NCBI RefSeq assembly: GCF_023017105.1
Contig: NZ_JALKEV010000001.1
Span: forward strand, 584,063 to 648,062
DNA from: Halalkalibacter sp. APA_J-10(15)
GTDB lineage: Bacteria; Bacillota; Bacilli; Bacillales; Bacillaceae_D
Direction: 5' to 3'
Length of the DNA stretch: 64,000 bases
Under the pieces are notes generated by a model, which was not told where the DNA came from, did no database searches, and was given only the letters and a program-made list of their open reading frames with translations. Position numbers and translations under genes: made by a program. Shown here piece by piece: positions 51,862 through 61,004 of the stretch (position 1 is its first letter; each line of letters starts with the position of its first letter).

Positions 51862-52863
51862 ATGGCGACAATAGAGGATGTAGCGAAATTAGCTGGGTTG
51901 TCTCGGTCGACGGTTTCTCGTGTGATTAACAACCATCCATATGTCACCGAAAAAAAGCGGCAGCTCGTATATGATGCGATGCGGCAGCTAGAGTATCATC
52001 CGAACTCTTCGGCACAACGGTTACGCACTCAGAAAACGAATACGATTGCTGTATTAGTACCACGTCTAACGAATCCATTCTTTCCATTATTAGTGGAAGG
52101 TCTTGAAGAGGTTGCAGTCGAAAATGGCTTTCAATTACTCATTTGCCAGACGCAAGCGAACGAAGAGAAGGAATTAAGCTTTTTGCATATGTTAACGACA
52201 AAGCAAGTAGATGGGCTAATCTTTACCTCGATTGAAAATGAATGGTCTACGGTTGAGCCTTATATGCAAAGTGGTCCAATGGTGCTTTGTAATGAGTATA
52301 AGTCAGAAGCGAACGTGTCGATTGTTCGTCTTGACCAAGTGAAGGGAAGCTATTTGGGGACACAATACCTAATTGACAAAGGACATAAGGCGATTGCGTA
52401 TTGTGGTGCAACAAATAGTGAGCTTGGTCGTGATCGCGAAAAAGGGTTTATTCAAGCGTTAGCAGAAGCTGGATTATCCCTGAAGAAGGAATGGTATTTT
52501 GACAATCTTTACAGCATTGATTGTGGGAAGCGAGTGCTACGTACCATTTTGGCAATGGATTCGAATGAACGACCAACTGCGGTTTTTACCGGTAGTGATG
52601 AGGTTGCTGCTGGTATCATGAAGGAAGCACGGCAAAAAGGACTATCGATACCAAAGGATATAGCAGTTATTGGTTTTGATGATCAACCGATTGCCGAATT
52701 ACTTGAGCCGTCATTAACGACGATCCGCCAACCGACGAAGGATATGGGGAGACGGACGATGGAAGTGATGCTGTCGATGCTTGCGAATGAGCAGATGAAA
52801 CACCCATATGAACGAAAGATTGTTGAATTACCTATTGAATTGATTAAGAGGGAATCAGTATAG
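51862..52863 (+). CDS. LacI-family regulator of the ThuA/Gfo operon
   Basis: 333 residues from the ATG behind GAGAGGAGGGG. Helix-turn-helix ATIEDVAKLAGLSRSTVSRV, hinge SSAQRLRTQKT, sensor domain (NTIAVLVPRLTNPFFPLLVE; AVIGFDDQPIAELLEPSLTT). It precedes, on the same strand, two genes of sugar metabolism with operator-like words on both sides, so it probably represses itself and them. Confidence 0.87.
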   Translation: MATIEDVAKLAGLSRSTVSRVINNHPYVTEKKRQLVYDAMRQLEYHPNSSAQRLRTQKTNTIAVLVPRLTNPFFPLLVEGLEEVAVENGFQLLICQTQANEEKELSFLHMLTTKQVDGLIFTSIENEWSTVEPYMQSGPMVLCNEYKSEANVSIVRLDQVKGSYLGTQYLIDKGHKAIAYCGATNSELGRDREKGFIQALAEAGLSLKKEWYFDNLYSIDCGKRVLRTILAMDSNERPTAVFTGSDEVAAGIMKEARQKGLSIPKDIAVIGFDDQPIAELLEPSLTTIRQPTKDMGRRTMEVMLSMLANEQMKHPYERKIVELPIELIKRESV

Positions 52864-53057
52864 TGGTTGTGAGAACGATCTCATATCTTGTGAAATGCAC
52901 TTATCTTGATAGGACATGATTGGATGAAAGAGTTACTGCTTTCATCCAACCTTAAAGCCGTAGGATCATGTAAGGAAAGCGTTTCAAGGACTCTTTATGG
53001 GATCGATTTCATCTCGCTATTTTGATAGAGTTGACTATCAAGAAGGAGGAATAAGTA

Positions 53058-53783
53058 ATGACAACAAGAGTAACGGTATGGAATGAAAACCGCCATGAAA
53101 ACAAGAACCCAGTCGTTCGTGATATTTACCCAGAAGGAATTCACGGGGCAATCGCGAATGCATTAAAAGGTGCAGGCTATGATACGAAAACGGCAACGTT
53201 AGATGAGCCTGAGCATGGTTTGACAGATGATGTTCTAAACGAGACAGACGTTCTAATTTGGTGGGGACACCTTGCTCATGATGAAGTCGCTGAAGAGGTA
53301 GTTGAAAATGTGAAAAAGCGGGTTCTAGAGGGGATGGGGTTAATTGTTCTCCATTCAGGCCATTTTTCAAAAATTTTCAAAAGTTTAATGGGGACATCAT
53401 GTGATTTAAAATGGCGTGAAGCAGATGATAAGGAGCGACTATGGGTTGTTGATCCGAGTCACCCGATTGTTAAAGGAGTGGGTGAATACATCGAGCTTGA
53501 AAAAGAAGAAATGTACGGGGAACATTTTGATATCCCAGCACCAGACCAGCTCGTATTCGTTAGTTGGTTTGAAGGCGGAGAGGTATTCCGTAGTGGCTGC
53601 ACATATCAGCGAGGTAACGGGAAGATCTTTTATTTCCGTCCAGGGCATGAAACGTATCCAACGTATCACAATGAACAAATTCAACGTGTTATTAGTAATG
53701 CTGTTGAATGGGCAGCGCCAGTTGGGCGTGAGTATCCTCAATACGGTAATGCAAAGCCGTTAGAGGCGATCAAGAAAAAATAA
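53058..53783 (+). CDS. ThuA-like sugar-utilisation protein
   Basis: 241 residues of the ThuA family, a glutamine-amidotransferase-like fold named from trehalose utilisation in Sinorhizobium. Seen: [94 protein letters not shown]. Exact reaction unknown; neighbouring dehydrogenase suggests they act on the same oxidised sugar. AAGGAGG site; 30-bp gap to the next gene. Confidence 0.88.
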   Translation: MTTRVTVWNENRHENKNPVVRDIYPEGIHGAIANALKGAGYDTKTATLDEPEHGLTDDVLNETDVLIWWGHLAHDEVAEEVVENVKKRVLEGMGLIVLHSGHFSKIFKSLMGTSCDLKWREADDKERLWVVDPSHPIVKGVGEYIELEKEEMYGEHFDIPAPDQLVFVSWFEGGEVFRSGCTYQRGNGKIFYFRPGHETYPTYHNEQIQRVISNAVEWAAPVGREYPQYGNAKPLEAIKKK

Positions 53784-53813
53784 TTTCTTTAAAAATTGGG
53801 AGGAGAATGTCAA

Positions 53814-54839
53814 ATGAGTAAAGTAAAAGTTGGAGTCATTGGTTGTGGGAGCATTGCAAAATATCGTCACATTCCAGAGTATGCGAACAATAAGCAAGTA
53901 GAAATTGTTGCGGTTTGTGATGTAATCGAAGAGCGTGTGAAAGAATTTGCTGAACAGTATGAAGCAAAAGCATACACGAGTTATGAAGAATTACTTGCGA
54001 ATGATGAAATTGATGCAGTAAGCGTCTGCTTACCGAATGCTCTGCATGCACCAGTGTCGATTGCTGCATTAAAGGCTGGCAAGCACGTGCTATGTGAAAA
54101 ACCAATGGCGACATCAAAAGAAGAAGGAGAAGCGATGATTGCTGCAGCGAAGGAAAGTGGAAAGAAACTGATGATTGGACATAACCAACGCTTTGTTCCT
54201 TCGCACCAGAAGGCGCGTGAGATGATTGCCAACGGTGAACTAGGAAAAATTTATAGCTTCCGTACAGCATTCGGTCACGGTGGACCCGAAGGCTGGAGTG
54301 TGGACGGTAAGGACAGCTGGTTCTTCCGAAAAGAAGAAGCCTTCATTGGTGCAATGGGAGATTTAGGTGTTCACAAAACAGATGTGATTCGTTATGTTCT
54401 AGGTGAAGAAATGACAGAAGTTGGTGCCTTTGTTGAAACGGGTGCAAAGGAAAACTCGGATGTAGATGATAATGCTGTATGTGTGTTAAAAACAGAAAGT
54501 GGTATCATTGGTACTCTTGCAGCGAGCTGGTCTTACGTACCGAAAGAAGACAATTCAACGATTATTTATGGTGAAAAAGGAATCGTTCGTTTAGAGGATG
54601 ATCCAGTGAACTCGATGGTTGTTCAATATAAGACAGGTGAAGTGGTGAAATATGAGCTTGGTGGCATTCAAACGAATGAATCAGGCGGTCAAACGAGCTC
54701 ACAAGTGATTGATCACTTCATTGATGCAATCACAAATGATACAGAGCCTTTAATTACGGGTGAAGAAGGTCTGAAATCATTAGAGGTCGTTCTTGCTGCA
54801 CTTGAATCAAGTGAAACGAAGAAAATTACATCTCTATAA
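53814..54839 (+). CDS. Gfo/Idh/MocA-family NAD(P)-dependent sugar dehydrogenase
   Basis: 341 residues from the ATG behind GGGAGGAG. Rossmann start VKVGVIGCGSIAKYRHIPEY, catalytic EKPMATS segment (GKHVLCEKPMATSKEEGEAM), then MGDLGVHKTDVIRYVLGE with the second conserved motif (GDLGVH). Substrate unknown. A decayed relative lies 540 bp downstream, suggesting a former duplication. Confidence 0.88.
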   Translation: MSKVKVGVIGCGSIAKYRHIPEYANNKQVEIVAVCDVIEERVKEFAEQYEAKAYTSYEELLANDEIDAVSVCLPNALHAPVSIAALKAGKHVLCEKPMATSKEEGEAMIAAAKESGKKLMIGHNQRFVPSHQKAREMIANGELGKIYSFRTAFGHGGPEGWSVDGKDSWFFRKEEAFIGAMGDLGVHKTDVIRYVLGEEMTEVGAFVETGAKENSDVDDNAVCVLKTESGIIGTLAASWSYVPKEDNSTIIYGEKGIVRLEDDPVNSMVVQYKTGEVVKYELGGIQTNESGGQTSSQVIDHFIDAITNDTEPLITGEEGLKSLEVVLAALESSETKKITSL

Positions 54840-54855
54840 GGTGTAGGTATTGAAT

Positions 54856-54905
54856 AAAGGCACTGAAAAAGTTTGGTTTTCAACTTTTTCGGTGCCTTTG
54901 ATTTA
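54856..54905 (+). terminator. Terminator after the ThuA-Gfo operon
   Basis: AAAGGCACTGAAAAAGTT pairs with AACTTTTTCGGTGCCTTT across TGGTTTTC. Confidence 0.9.
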
Positions 54906-54961
54906 GAAGATAAGATAGATAAGTATTGCAGGAGAGGGATGCAAAGGTCACGTGCTCTCTC

Positions 54962-55040
54962 CGGTTCATCATTCCGCTATTTAAGTTAAATAAATCCAAA
55001 AGGAGCCATTAAAGCCAAAATAGCGAAATGAGGACTACAT
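54962..55040. repeat. Element A words, partial copy
   Basis: CATCATTCCGCTATTT and AATAGCGAAATGAGGAC, inverted, with about 40 bp between; a shortened element A. Confidence 0.5.
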
Positions 55041-55074
55041 TTGTTGGTTGGCACTGTGCAAGTAGGTTCACAAA

Positions 55075-55311
55075 AGCTGTCGTCTGTCGTCCACGCTTGA
55101 TTCACGCACTTAAGAAAAAGACGCTAAGGCGGTTTTCATAAAAACTAAGAAAGTATAGATTCAAGGAAGACATGTGAGGAGACCGAAGAAGCAAGTGAGA
55201 TCATTCAATGAAGAGCGTCGGCTTCGCTCGTTACACCATATTCTGAAAAAAGTCCACTTTCAGAATAACTTAAACCCGTTGTGATGGCTCCGCACAACGC
55301 ATTAAGAAAAG
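55075..55311 (+). repeat. Element B, copy 3 (best preserved) with a preceding terminal hairpin
   Basis: AAGAAAAAGACGC...GGCGGTTTTC (55112-55140) ends one degraded copy. From 55150 a full copy follows: hairpin 1 GAGCG-TCGGCTT-CGCTC at 55213, hairpin 2 TATTCTGAAA/TTTCAGAATA at 55239 and 55258, hairpin 3 CGTTGTG/CACAACG at about 55277. No gene occupies 54906-55380. Confidence 0.75.
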
Positions 55312-55380
55312 AATGTCCTGCATAGAAGGCGAGTTATAACGACTATGCAGATCAATTTCATCAAAAAGATGGGATGAAAT

Positions 55381-55715
55381 ATGAATCAGTTACGCATTGG
55401 CGTAATCGGGGCTGGTGGAATTGCTCAGGATCGACATATTCCAGCATTAGCAACATGAAGCGACGTTAGAGGCCGTATATGATCTCAATGAAGCGACTGC
55501 ACAATCCGTGCAGCGAAGCACGGACGTCTCCTTAATAGTCAAGCAAACTATACCCCTGGTGAAACAAATACAGAGTGGCTCAGCTAACGCATTTTCTCAG
55601 AGCATGTCAAGGGGAAGAGGAGTTAGTTGTGAAACCAGAACAAGCCGCACAGGTGACGCAAATTATTGATGCCATTTATCGAAGTAGTGAAATTGGAAAG
55701 AGTGTAGAGCTGTAA
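55381..55715 (+). pseudogene. Gfo/Idh/MocA dehydrogenase, internally deleted
   Basis: Begins MNQLRIGVIGAGGIAQDRHI then PALAT and a TGA stop. The middle (glycine loop onward) is scrambled with several stops. The end reads GEEELVVKPEQAAQVTQIID, AIYRSSEIGKSVEL, the normal C-terminus. About two-thirds of the gene is gone. Related to the intact gene at 53814. Confidence 0.8.
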
Positions 55716-55716
55716 C

Positions 55717-55764
55717 AAAGTGATTGAGATTAGGAAGTAGACCCTAGTCTTAGTCGCTTTTTTC
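55717..55764 (+). terminator. Terminator before the flagellar operon
   Basis: AGTGATTGAGATTAGG pairs imperfectly with CCTAGTCTTAGTCGCT and is followed by TTTTTTC. Confidence 0.65.
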
Positions 55765-55806
55765 TTGGTTGGAATCTTTTAGTTGTTCAAAAAAAGACAA
55801 AATACT

Positions 55807-55833
55807 CAAAAATTCGATATTTTCAGCCGATAT
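55807..55833 (+). promoter_or_regulatory. Sigma-D-type promoter of the yvyF-flgM operon
   Basis: CAAA, 15-bp spacer, then perfect GCCGATAT; consensus TAAA-N15-GCCGATAT. Located 38 bp before the yvyF start, as expected for this late flagellar operon. Confidence 0.75.
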
Positions 55834-55870
55834 TTCATGTATACTAGTCCTTAAGAGAGAGGTGAGGCTA

Positions 55871-56305
55871 ATGAAGGACGTCATGAATTGTCCGAAGTGT
55901 GGAGCTATTTTTGTTAAGGCATTTCGCCCTATTTGCTCGAATTGCTATCGAGAACAGGAAGCAAACTTTGAAAAGGTATCAAAGTTTTTACGAAAAAAAC
56001 AAAATCGAACGGCATCGGTCCAAGAAGTGCATGCCAAGACAGATGTGCCTCTTGAATTAATTCACCAATTCGTTCGTGAAGGTCGTATATTACGAAGTCA
56101 TTTTCCTAACTTAGGTTATCCATGCGAGTCATGTGGGAATGAAATTCAACAAGGGCGCATTTGTGATCATTGTCGGGATAATATTACTGACGGTCTTGAT
56201 TCCGTGAAGAAAACGGAACAACTTAAAGAGCAAATAGCAGATCATGAACGAGAACGGGTTCACACGTACACCACATTACAAGATCGAATTGAGAAAAAAT
56301 ATTAA
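55871..56305 (+). CDS. yvyF: YvyF-like flagellar operon protein
   Basis: 144 residues from the ATG after GAGAGGTGAGG; B. subtilis YvyF has 139. Two zinc-binding clusters: CPKCGAIFVKAFRPICSNCY at the start and CESCGNEIQQGRICDHC near residue 95, with a helix-turn-helix-like middle (ASVQEVHAKTDVPLELIHQF). First gene of the operon with flgM. In B. subtilis it is linked with flagellar and competence expression; the molecular role is not known. Confidence 0.87.
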   Translation: MKDVMNCPKCGAIFVKAFRPICSNCYREQEANFEKVSKFLRKKQNRTASVQEVHAKTDVPLELIHQFVREGRILRSHFPNLGYPCESCGNEIQQGRICDHCRDNITDGLDSVKKTEQLKEQIADHERERVHTYTTLQDRIEKKY

Positions 56306-56313
56306 CAAATCAT

Positions 56314-56360
56314 ATAAACGTGCCGATATATACAATGATATAGTCGGTACGTTTTTTTTG
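56314..56360 (+). terminator. Hairpin between yvyF and flgM
   Basis: AAACGTGCCGATATA pairs with TATAGTCGGTACGTTT and is followed by eight T. Strong enough to reduce read-through into flgM. Confidence 0.75.
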
Positions 56361-56365
56361 TTATA

Positions 56366-56490
56366 GAATAAGAATTTATACGATTCGAGGAAGACATGTG
56401 GGAAAGCATAGAGGGTGCTTGCAAATTCAAAGGGGAGCGTCGGCTTCGCACGCCACTTTAAAGAAAAGAAGCTGTCGCATTTTTCTCATA
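56366..56490 (+). repeat. Element B, copy 4 (middle hairpins deleted)
   Basis: GAAGACATGTGGGA, then GGGGAGCGTCGGCTTCGCAC, then directly the terminal AAGAAAAGAAGC-TGTC-GCATTTTTCTC hairpin. Stems 2 and 3 are missing. It sits inside the flagellar operon. Confidence 0.65.
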
Positions 56491-56580
56491 TGATAAAGTA
56501 CATGTCGTCTAAAATAGCAACTAAGTTATAATTGGAATAGAACGTACGAAAGTAGTTTGAACTAAAAAAGAGGTGTAACG

Positions 56581-56838
56581 ATGAAGGTCAACCCGTACCA
56601 ATCCATTCAACAGAATGTATATAAAAAACAAGTTGATAAGGTCGGAAAAGAGGCAAATTCAAATAAGAAGCAAGATGAAGTACAAATTTCTCGAGAGGCG
56701 TTGCAAATGCAACAAGAGACACAAGATCCAGAACGTTTGAAGAAAGTAGAAGCGTTAAAGGAACAGATCGAATCAGGTGAATATAAGGTAGATCCGAAGG
56801 CCGTTGCTGCGACCTTTTATGATTATTGGAATCAATAA
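56581..56838 (+). CDS. flgM: Anti-sigma-D factor FlgM
   Basis: 85 residues, close to the family length of about 88. KKQDEVQISREALQMQ and LKKVEALKEQIESGEYKVDP are the sigma-binding helices, ending VAATFYDYWNQ. It holds sigma-D until the hook-basal body is complete. AGAGGTGTAACG precedes the ATG; flgN follows after 21 bp. Confidence 0.93.
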   Translation: MKVNPYQSIQQNVYKKQVDKVGKEANSNKKQDEVQISREALQMQQETQDPERLKKVEALKEQIESGEYKVDPKAVAATFYDYWNQ

Positions 56839-56859
56839 ATATAGAGGAGAGATTAAGCT

Positions 56860-57354
56860 ATGTCGTTAAAGGCTCTCATTCAACTAATGGAACGTTTAGA
56901 AGAAACCCAACAACAATTATTGATGATTGCAATACAAAAGGTGGAGCCGTTAAAAAAGGGAGATATGAAGGTAGTTGAAACGCTCGTACGAGAAGAGTCT
57001 AAATGGATACATCAGCTTGAAATGGTAGAAACATTAAGAACAAAAAAAATAAGTGATTATGTACAAGAACAAGGAATCGAAAGTAATGGTGCACGAATGG
57101 TTGATTTGTTACCTTATGCGAGTGAAGATGAGCAACTAAGAATGATTGAAATTCAGCAATCTTTAACTGACGTAACGGCACAACTAAAGCAGCAAAATGA
57201 ATTTAATCAACAGTTAATAGAAGAATCGCTTAAATTAGTAAGGGTTTCACTTGACTTAATGATTCCGATGAAGGAAGACATCAGTTATAGTCCGGACGAA
57301 AAGCAAGAATCTCCGCTTGGTTCAGGACATTCAATATTTGATTCTAAAGCATAA
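56860..57354 (+). CDS. flgN: Flagellar export chaperone FlgN
   Basis: 164 residues, largely alpha-helical coiled coil (LIQLMERLEETQQQLLMIAI; EQLRMIEIQQSLTDVTAQLK), typical FlgN. Chaperone for the hook-filament junction proteins FlgK and FlgL encoded next. AGAGGAGAG site; 21 bp to flgK. Confidence 0.88.
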   Translation: MSLKALIQLMERLEETQQQLLMIAIQKVEPLKKGDMKVVETLVREESKWIHQLEMVETLRTKKISDYVQEQGIESNGARMVDLLPYASEDEQLRMIEIQQSLTDVTAQLKQQNEFNQQLIEESLKLVRVSLDLMIPMKEDISYSPDEKQESPLGSGHSIFDSKA

Positions 57355-57375
57355 GGTTAGGGAGGAAGAAAAACA

Positions 57376-59076
57376 ATGACATCAACCTTTCATGGGCTTG
57401 AAACTGCTCGCCGAGCGATGATGACACAGCAATACGCACTTCAAACAGTAGGTCACAACATAGCAAATGCGAATACGGTAGGATATACGAGACAAAGAGT
57501 GAACCTCACTCCGACAGAGCCTTATCCGAATGCAGGAATGAATGCGCCGCGTATTCCTGGACATATCGGAACTGGGGTGAAGGCAGGCTCCATCCAACGA
57601 GTTCGCGATCAATTTATCGATGTACAATTTCGTAATGAATATAATAAATTTGGTTATTGGGATACTCGCTATAAATCGCTAGAGAAAGTAGAAGATATTT
57701 TAAATGAGCCTTCTAATGAAGGGTTAAACAACCAAATTGATGAATTTTGGAAAGCGTTGCAAGAGTTATCACTTGATCCTAGTGATTCAGGTGCTCGTCG
57801 AGTTGTACAACAGCAAGCGGTTGCGGTTGCAGAAACGTTCAATCATGTTCATGATTCCCTGACTAAAATCCAAAATGATTATAAAAATGAAATTGAAGTG
57901 ACTGAAAAGAATATCAATACATTATTAAATGAACTAGACAATATTAATCAGCAAATTCGTGAAACAGAGCCACATGGCTATGTGACGAATGATTTATATG
58001 ACCAACAGGACAATATTTTGGACCAGCTCTCTCAAATGATGAACATTAAAGTAACTCGTGAGAAAAGTGGGGGGAATGCCAATTCTGTAGCGGAAGGTGC
58101 CGTGACGGTCACACTTATTAATGATTCTGGACAGCCTATGACCGATGCAAATGGAGACCCTATTGTTCTTGTTGATGGTACGGGAGAATCAGCACATAAG
58201 TCATTAGCGGTTGAGTTTGATGAGGATGATCCATTCGTGAGTGGGTTTACGTTCTTGGATGAAGATGGGGAGGTTGCGGTAGAGATTGACCTTGATTCGA
58301 TGCCAAGAGGTGTGATGAAAGGCTTGATTCAAGCTTATGGCTATGGAGATGATGCCGATAGTGTTCAAGGTGTTCTTCCTGATATGATTAGTGAAATCAA
58401 TGAAATGGCATTGGTCTTTGCGACTGAAATTAATAACGTTCATCAAATTGGATTTACTAAGCCTGACATCAATGGAAATGTTGAATTAGGTGGTTTGTTC
58501 TTTGATTTATCTGCGATGGACGGTGGAGCAGGTGCTGCTAGTGCAATTACAATTCATGATAATATCAAAAATTTAGATAATATTGCTGCTTCAGGCGTAA
58601 GTCTTGATCATATTGTTGATGGTCAGAAAGAAGTATATCAAGACCTTTTAAATGCCGATCGAGATGAAGATTATTATGATAATATTCGTAGCTTCTTAGA
58701 GGATGGCTCGAACTTTGTTAATGGACAGCCTGTTGCTTATGAAGGCGATGCTACAAATGCGAGCCGTCTTGCAGATATTAAAGATGCGGCACTTGCATTT
58801 GGCGATAGTTCGACAACGATCGGAAGCTTCTATCAATCAGTGATTGGTGATATGGCTGTTAATACGTCAGAAGCGAAGAGTATGCGCGATAACTCAGAAG
58901 GATTGATGCACAGCGTCGGCTATCATCGAGATGCGATTAGTAGTGTGTCTTTAGATGAGGAAATGACAATGTTGATTCAGTTCCAGCATGCATATAATGC
59001 GGCAGCGCGGAATATAACAACGATCGATGAAATGTTAGATCGAATCATCAATGGCATGGGTATTGTTGGGAGATAA
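57376..59076 (+). CDS. flgK: Flagellar hook-associated protein 1 FlgK
   Basis: 566 residues. N-terminal HAP1 rod helix TFHGLETARRAMMTQQYALQ then TVGHNIANANTVGYTRQRVN. C-terminal EEMTMLIQFQHAYNAAARNI then TTIDEMLDRIINGMG. The variable middle (about 230-480) is acidic. Forms the first ring between hook and filament. AGGGAGGAAG site. Confidence 0.95.
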   Translation: MTSTFHGLETARRAMMTQQYALQTVGHNIANANTVGYTRQRVNLTPTEPYPNAGMNAPRIPGHIGTGVKAGSIQRVRDQFIDVQFRNEYNKFGYWDTRYKSLEKVEDILNEPSNEGLNNQIDEFWKALQELSLDPSDSGARRVVQQQAVAVAETFNHVHDSLTKIQNDYKNEIEVTEKNINTLLNELDNINQQIRETEPHGYVTNDLYDQQDNILDQLSQMMNIKVTREKSGGNANSVAEGAVTVTLINDSGQPMTDANGDPIVLVDGTGESAHKSLAVEFDEDDPFVSGFTFLDEDGEVAVEIDLDSMPRGVMKGLIQAYGYGDDADSVQGVLPDMISEINEMALVFATEINNVHQIGFTKPDINGNVELGGLFFDLSAMDGGAGAASAITIHDNIKNLDNIAASGVSLDHIVDGQKEVYQDLLNADRDEDYYDNIRSFLEDGSNFVNGQPVAYEGDATNASRLADIKDAALAFGDSSTTIGSFYQSVIGDMAVNTSEAKSMRDNSEGLMHSVGYHRDAISSVSLDEEMTMLIQFQHAYNAAARNITTIDEMLDRIINGMGIVGR

Positions 59077-59175
59077 GATAAGGTAGGATAAGGCCTCTCA
59101 GGTAGAAAGATGGCACCAAAAAAGTTAGAAACTAAACTTTTTCAGGACCCTTATAAGAAGGGAAGGAGTTTTCGT

Positions 59176-60351
59176 ATGCGAGTCACACAATCAATGTTAA
59201 CGAATAATACATTACGATATATTAATCAAGGCTATAACCAAATGGCGCGGTTACAAGATCAGCTCGTCACTGGTAAAAAGATTACTCGTCCTTCGCAAGA
59301 CCCCGTTGTGGCAATGAAAGGGATGCGCTATCGTACAGAGGTGACAGAAATTGAGCAGTTCAAACGAAACATGGGTGACGCTCATAACTGGTTAGAAACA
59401 GCAGATTCAGCACTTGATCAAGCGAACCAAGTGATGCAACGAATTCGTGAGCTAGGAACGCAAGCTTCAAACGACTCTTATGATGCAGCAGAGCGAGCTA
59501 ACATTGCTAAGGAGATCACGCAGCTGAGAGAACACCTCCAATCAATTGCGAATACGAAGAATAGTAATAAATATATTTTCAATGGGACAAATACAATGAA
59601 TCCACCTGTGATTGATATGGAGGAGATGATGTATTTGCCTGATGATTTGTTAAATGGAACGATTGATCCAGAAGAAGCGGATCTTGTCTATAATGGCCAA
59701 GTTTATCGTTACGTCGGTGAAGAAGATGGCGAACAAATATATCAAGATGTCAGACAAACAGAGCCGGCATTTGGTGACCCAGAATTTGAGGACGGGGCGT
59801 TTCGATTAACAGTAGATGGTGATGGAACGGTGAGACACATTAGACCGAATCCTGCCGATGGTGGTGACCCGACTATTAGCAAAACGTTAAGAACGAACGA
59901 TGTTGTTGTCGCTAATCGACAAGCTGTGTCATTTAATACACAAAATATTGATATTGAATTAACAAAAGGTGTGAAGATCCCGGTTAATGTCAACCCTGGT
60001 GAAGTGTTTAATAACGCTATCTTTGGAGATATTATTCGATTAGAACGTGCTCTACAAGATGAGTCTGTTACGGGTGATGAACTGACTTCTTATATTGATA
60101 ATATGTTTGGACATGTTGACACAATTGTGTCGGTACAAGCAGAAGTGGGTGCTCGGGTAAATCGACTTGAAATGATGGAAAATCGTATGCTAGATCAGGA
60201 AATTACGGCAAAGAGGATTATGTCGGATAATGAAGATGCAGATATTGAAATGGTCATTATGGAGCTGATGATGCAAGAGAACGTCCATATGGCTGCCCTT
60301 GCTTCTGGATCTAGAATTATTCAGCGATCACTAGTCGATTTCCTACGTTAA
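59176..60351 (+). CDS. flgL: Flagellar hook-associated protein 3 FlgL
   Basis: 391 residues from the ATG behind GGAAGGAG; a frame open back to 59110 runs through an intergenic hairpin and is rejected. N-terminal flagellin-like MRVTQSMLTNNTLRYINQGY, LQDQLVTGKKITRPSQDPVV; C-terminal RIMSDNEDADIEMVIMELMM. The middle carries an insertion of about 100 acidic residues compared with B. subtilis FlgL (298 residues). Second junction ring. Confidence 0.92.
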   Translation: MRVTQSMLTNNTLRYINQGYNQMARLQDQLVTGKKITRPSQDPVVAMKGMRYRTEVTEIEQFKRNMGDAHNWLETADSALDQANQVMQRIRELGTQASNDSYDAAERANIAKEITQLREHLQSIANTKNSNKYIFNGTNTMNPPVIDMEEMMYLPDDLLNGTIDPEEADLVYNGQVYRYVGEEDGEQIYQDVRQTEPAFGDPEFEDGAFRLTVDGDGTVRHIRPNPADGGDPTISKTLRTNDVVVANRQAVSFNTQNIDIELTKGVKIPVNVNPGEVFNNAIFGDIIRLERALQDESVTGDELTSYIDNMFGHVDTIVSVQAEVGARVNRLEMMENRMLDQEITAKRIMSDNEDADIEMVIMELMMQENVHMAALASGSRIIQRSLVDFLR

Positions 60352-60372
60352 TGGTGTAAGGAGAGGGTATAG

Positions 60373-60954
60373 ATGCAGCTTGCTCAATTAAATATCTATC
60401 AAACCTTCGCACAAACAGGTCTGCAAACGAGACAGCCAACGATGAGTATTAGGCAGCATCATGCAGACTTACGAATTCAACAAGAGCATGTGAACCTTGT
60501 TGAAATTAGTACAACAGGACAACGGCTATTTATTGATCAAACAGAGGCATTTGCCGATGCTAATTTAAAGAGTCCTCTTCGTCACAGTCTAGAATTTTAC
60601 AGTTCAACTAAGCAAAAAACGATGCAATATATTGCCAAAACGGCACGAGAAGGCGAGCAATTAAAGCGGATTGATCGAAATGTCGATGCCATTAGTTCAA
60701 TTGCGAAACAAAACTATGGACCATCACATCCTAGAGTCAACATTGCTTATATGCCTTCTTCAATGTCAAAAGTAGCGATCGATTACAAGCCAAGCGAAGT
60801 ACATTATCATGTTAGGAAAAGTGAACCGACGATTCAAGTCACACGTAGAGAACCCGATATTGATATTCCGCGTTGGGAAGCAAACGTCTACTTACAACAA
60901 AAGAACGCGATTGCATTTGAAGCGACCGGTGCAGCTATTGACCGGAATTTATAG
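60373..60954 (+). CDS. yviE: YviE-like protein of the flagellar operon (DUF6470)
   Basis: 193 residues; B. subtilis YviE has 191. Starts LAQLNIYQTFAQTGLQTRQP then TMSIRQHHADLRIQQ, with repeats of short basic beta strands (VNIAYMPSSMSKVAIDYKPS; VTRREPDIDIPRWEANVYLQ). Role unknown; conserved position between flgL and fliW. AAGGAGAGG site. Confidence 0.85.
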   Translation: MQLAQLNIYQTFAQTGLQTRQPTMSIRQHHADLRIQQEHVNLVEISTTGQRLFIDQTEAFADANLKSPLRHSLEFYSSTKQKTMQYIAKTAREGEQLKRIDRNVDAISSIAKQNYGPSHPRVNIAYMPSSMSKVAIDYKPSEVHYHVRKSEPTIQVTRREPDIDIPRWEANVYLQQKNAIAFEATGAAIDRNL

Positions 60955-61000
60955 AGAGTGCTTCAAAGGTTACAACACCTTTGAAACATTCTCTTTTTTT
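60954..61000 (+). terminator. Terminator after yviE
   Basis: GAGAGTGCTTCAAAGGT pairs with ACCTTTGAAACATTCTC and is followed by seven T. Separates fliW-csrA from the upstream operon. Confidence 0.9.
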
Positions 61001-61004
61001 ACAG

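Noticed and set aside
59110-59175. Longer N-terminus for FlgL
   Set aside because: It is not similar to FlgL, passes through the intergenic hairpin and lacks a ribosome site; MRVTQSM is the conserved start.
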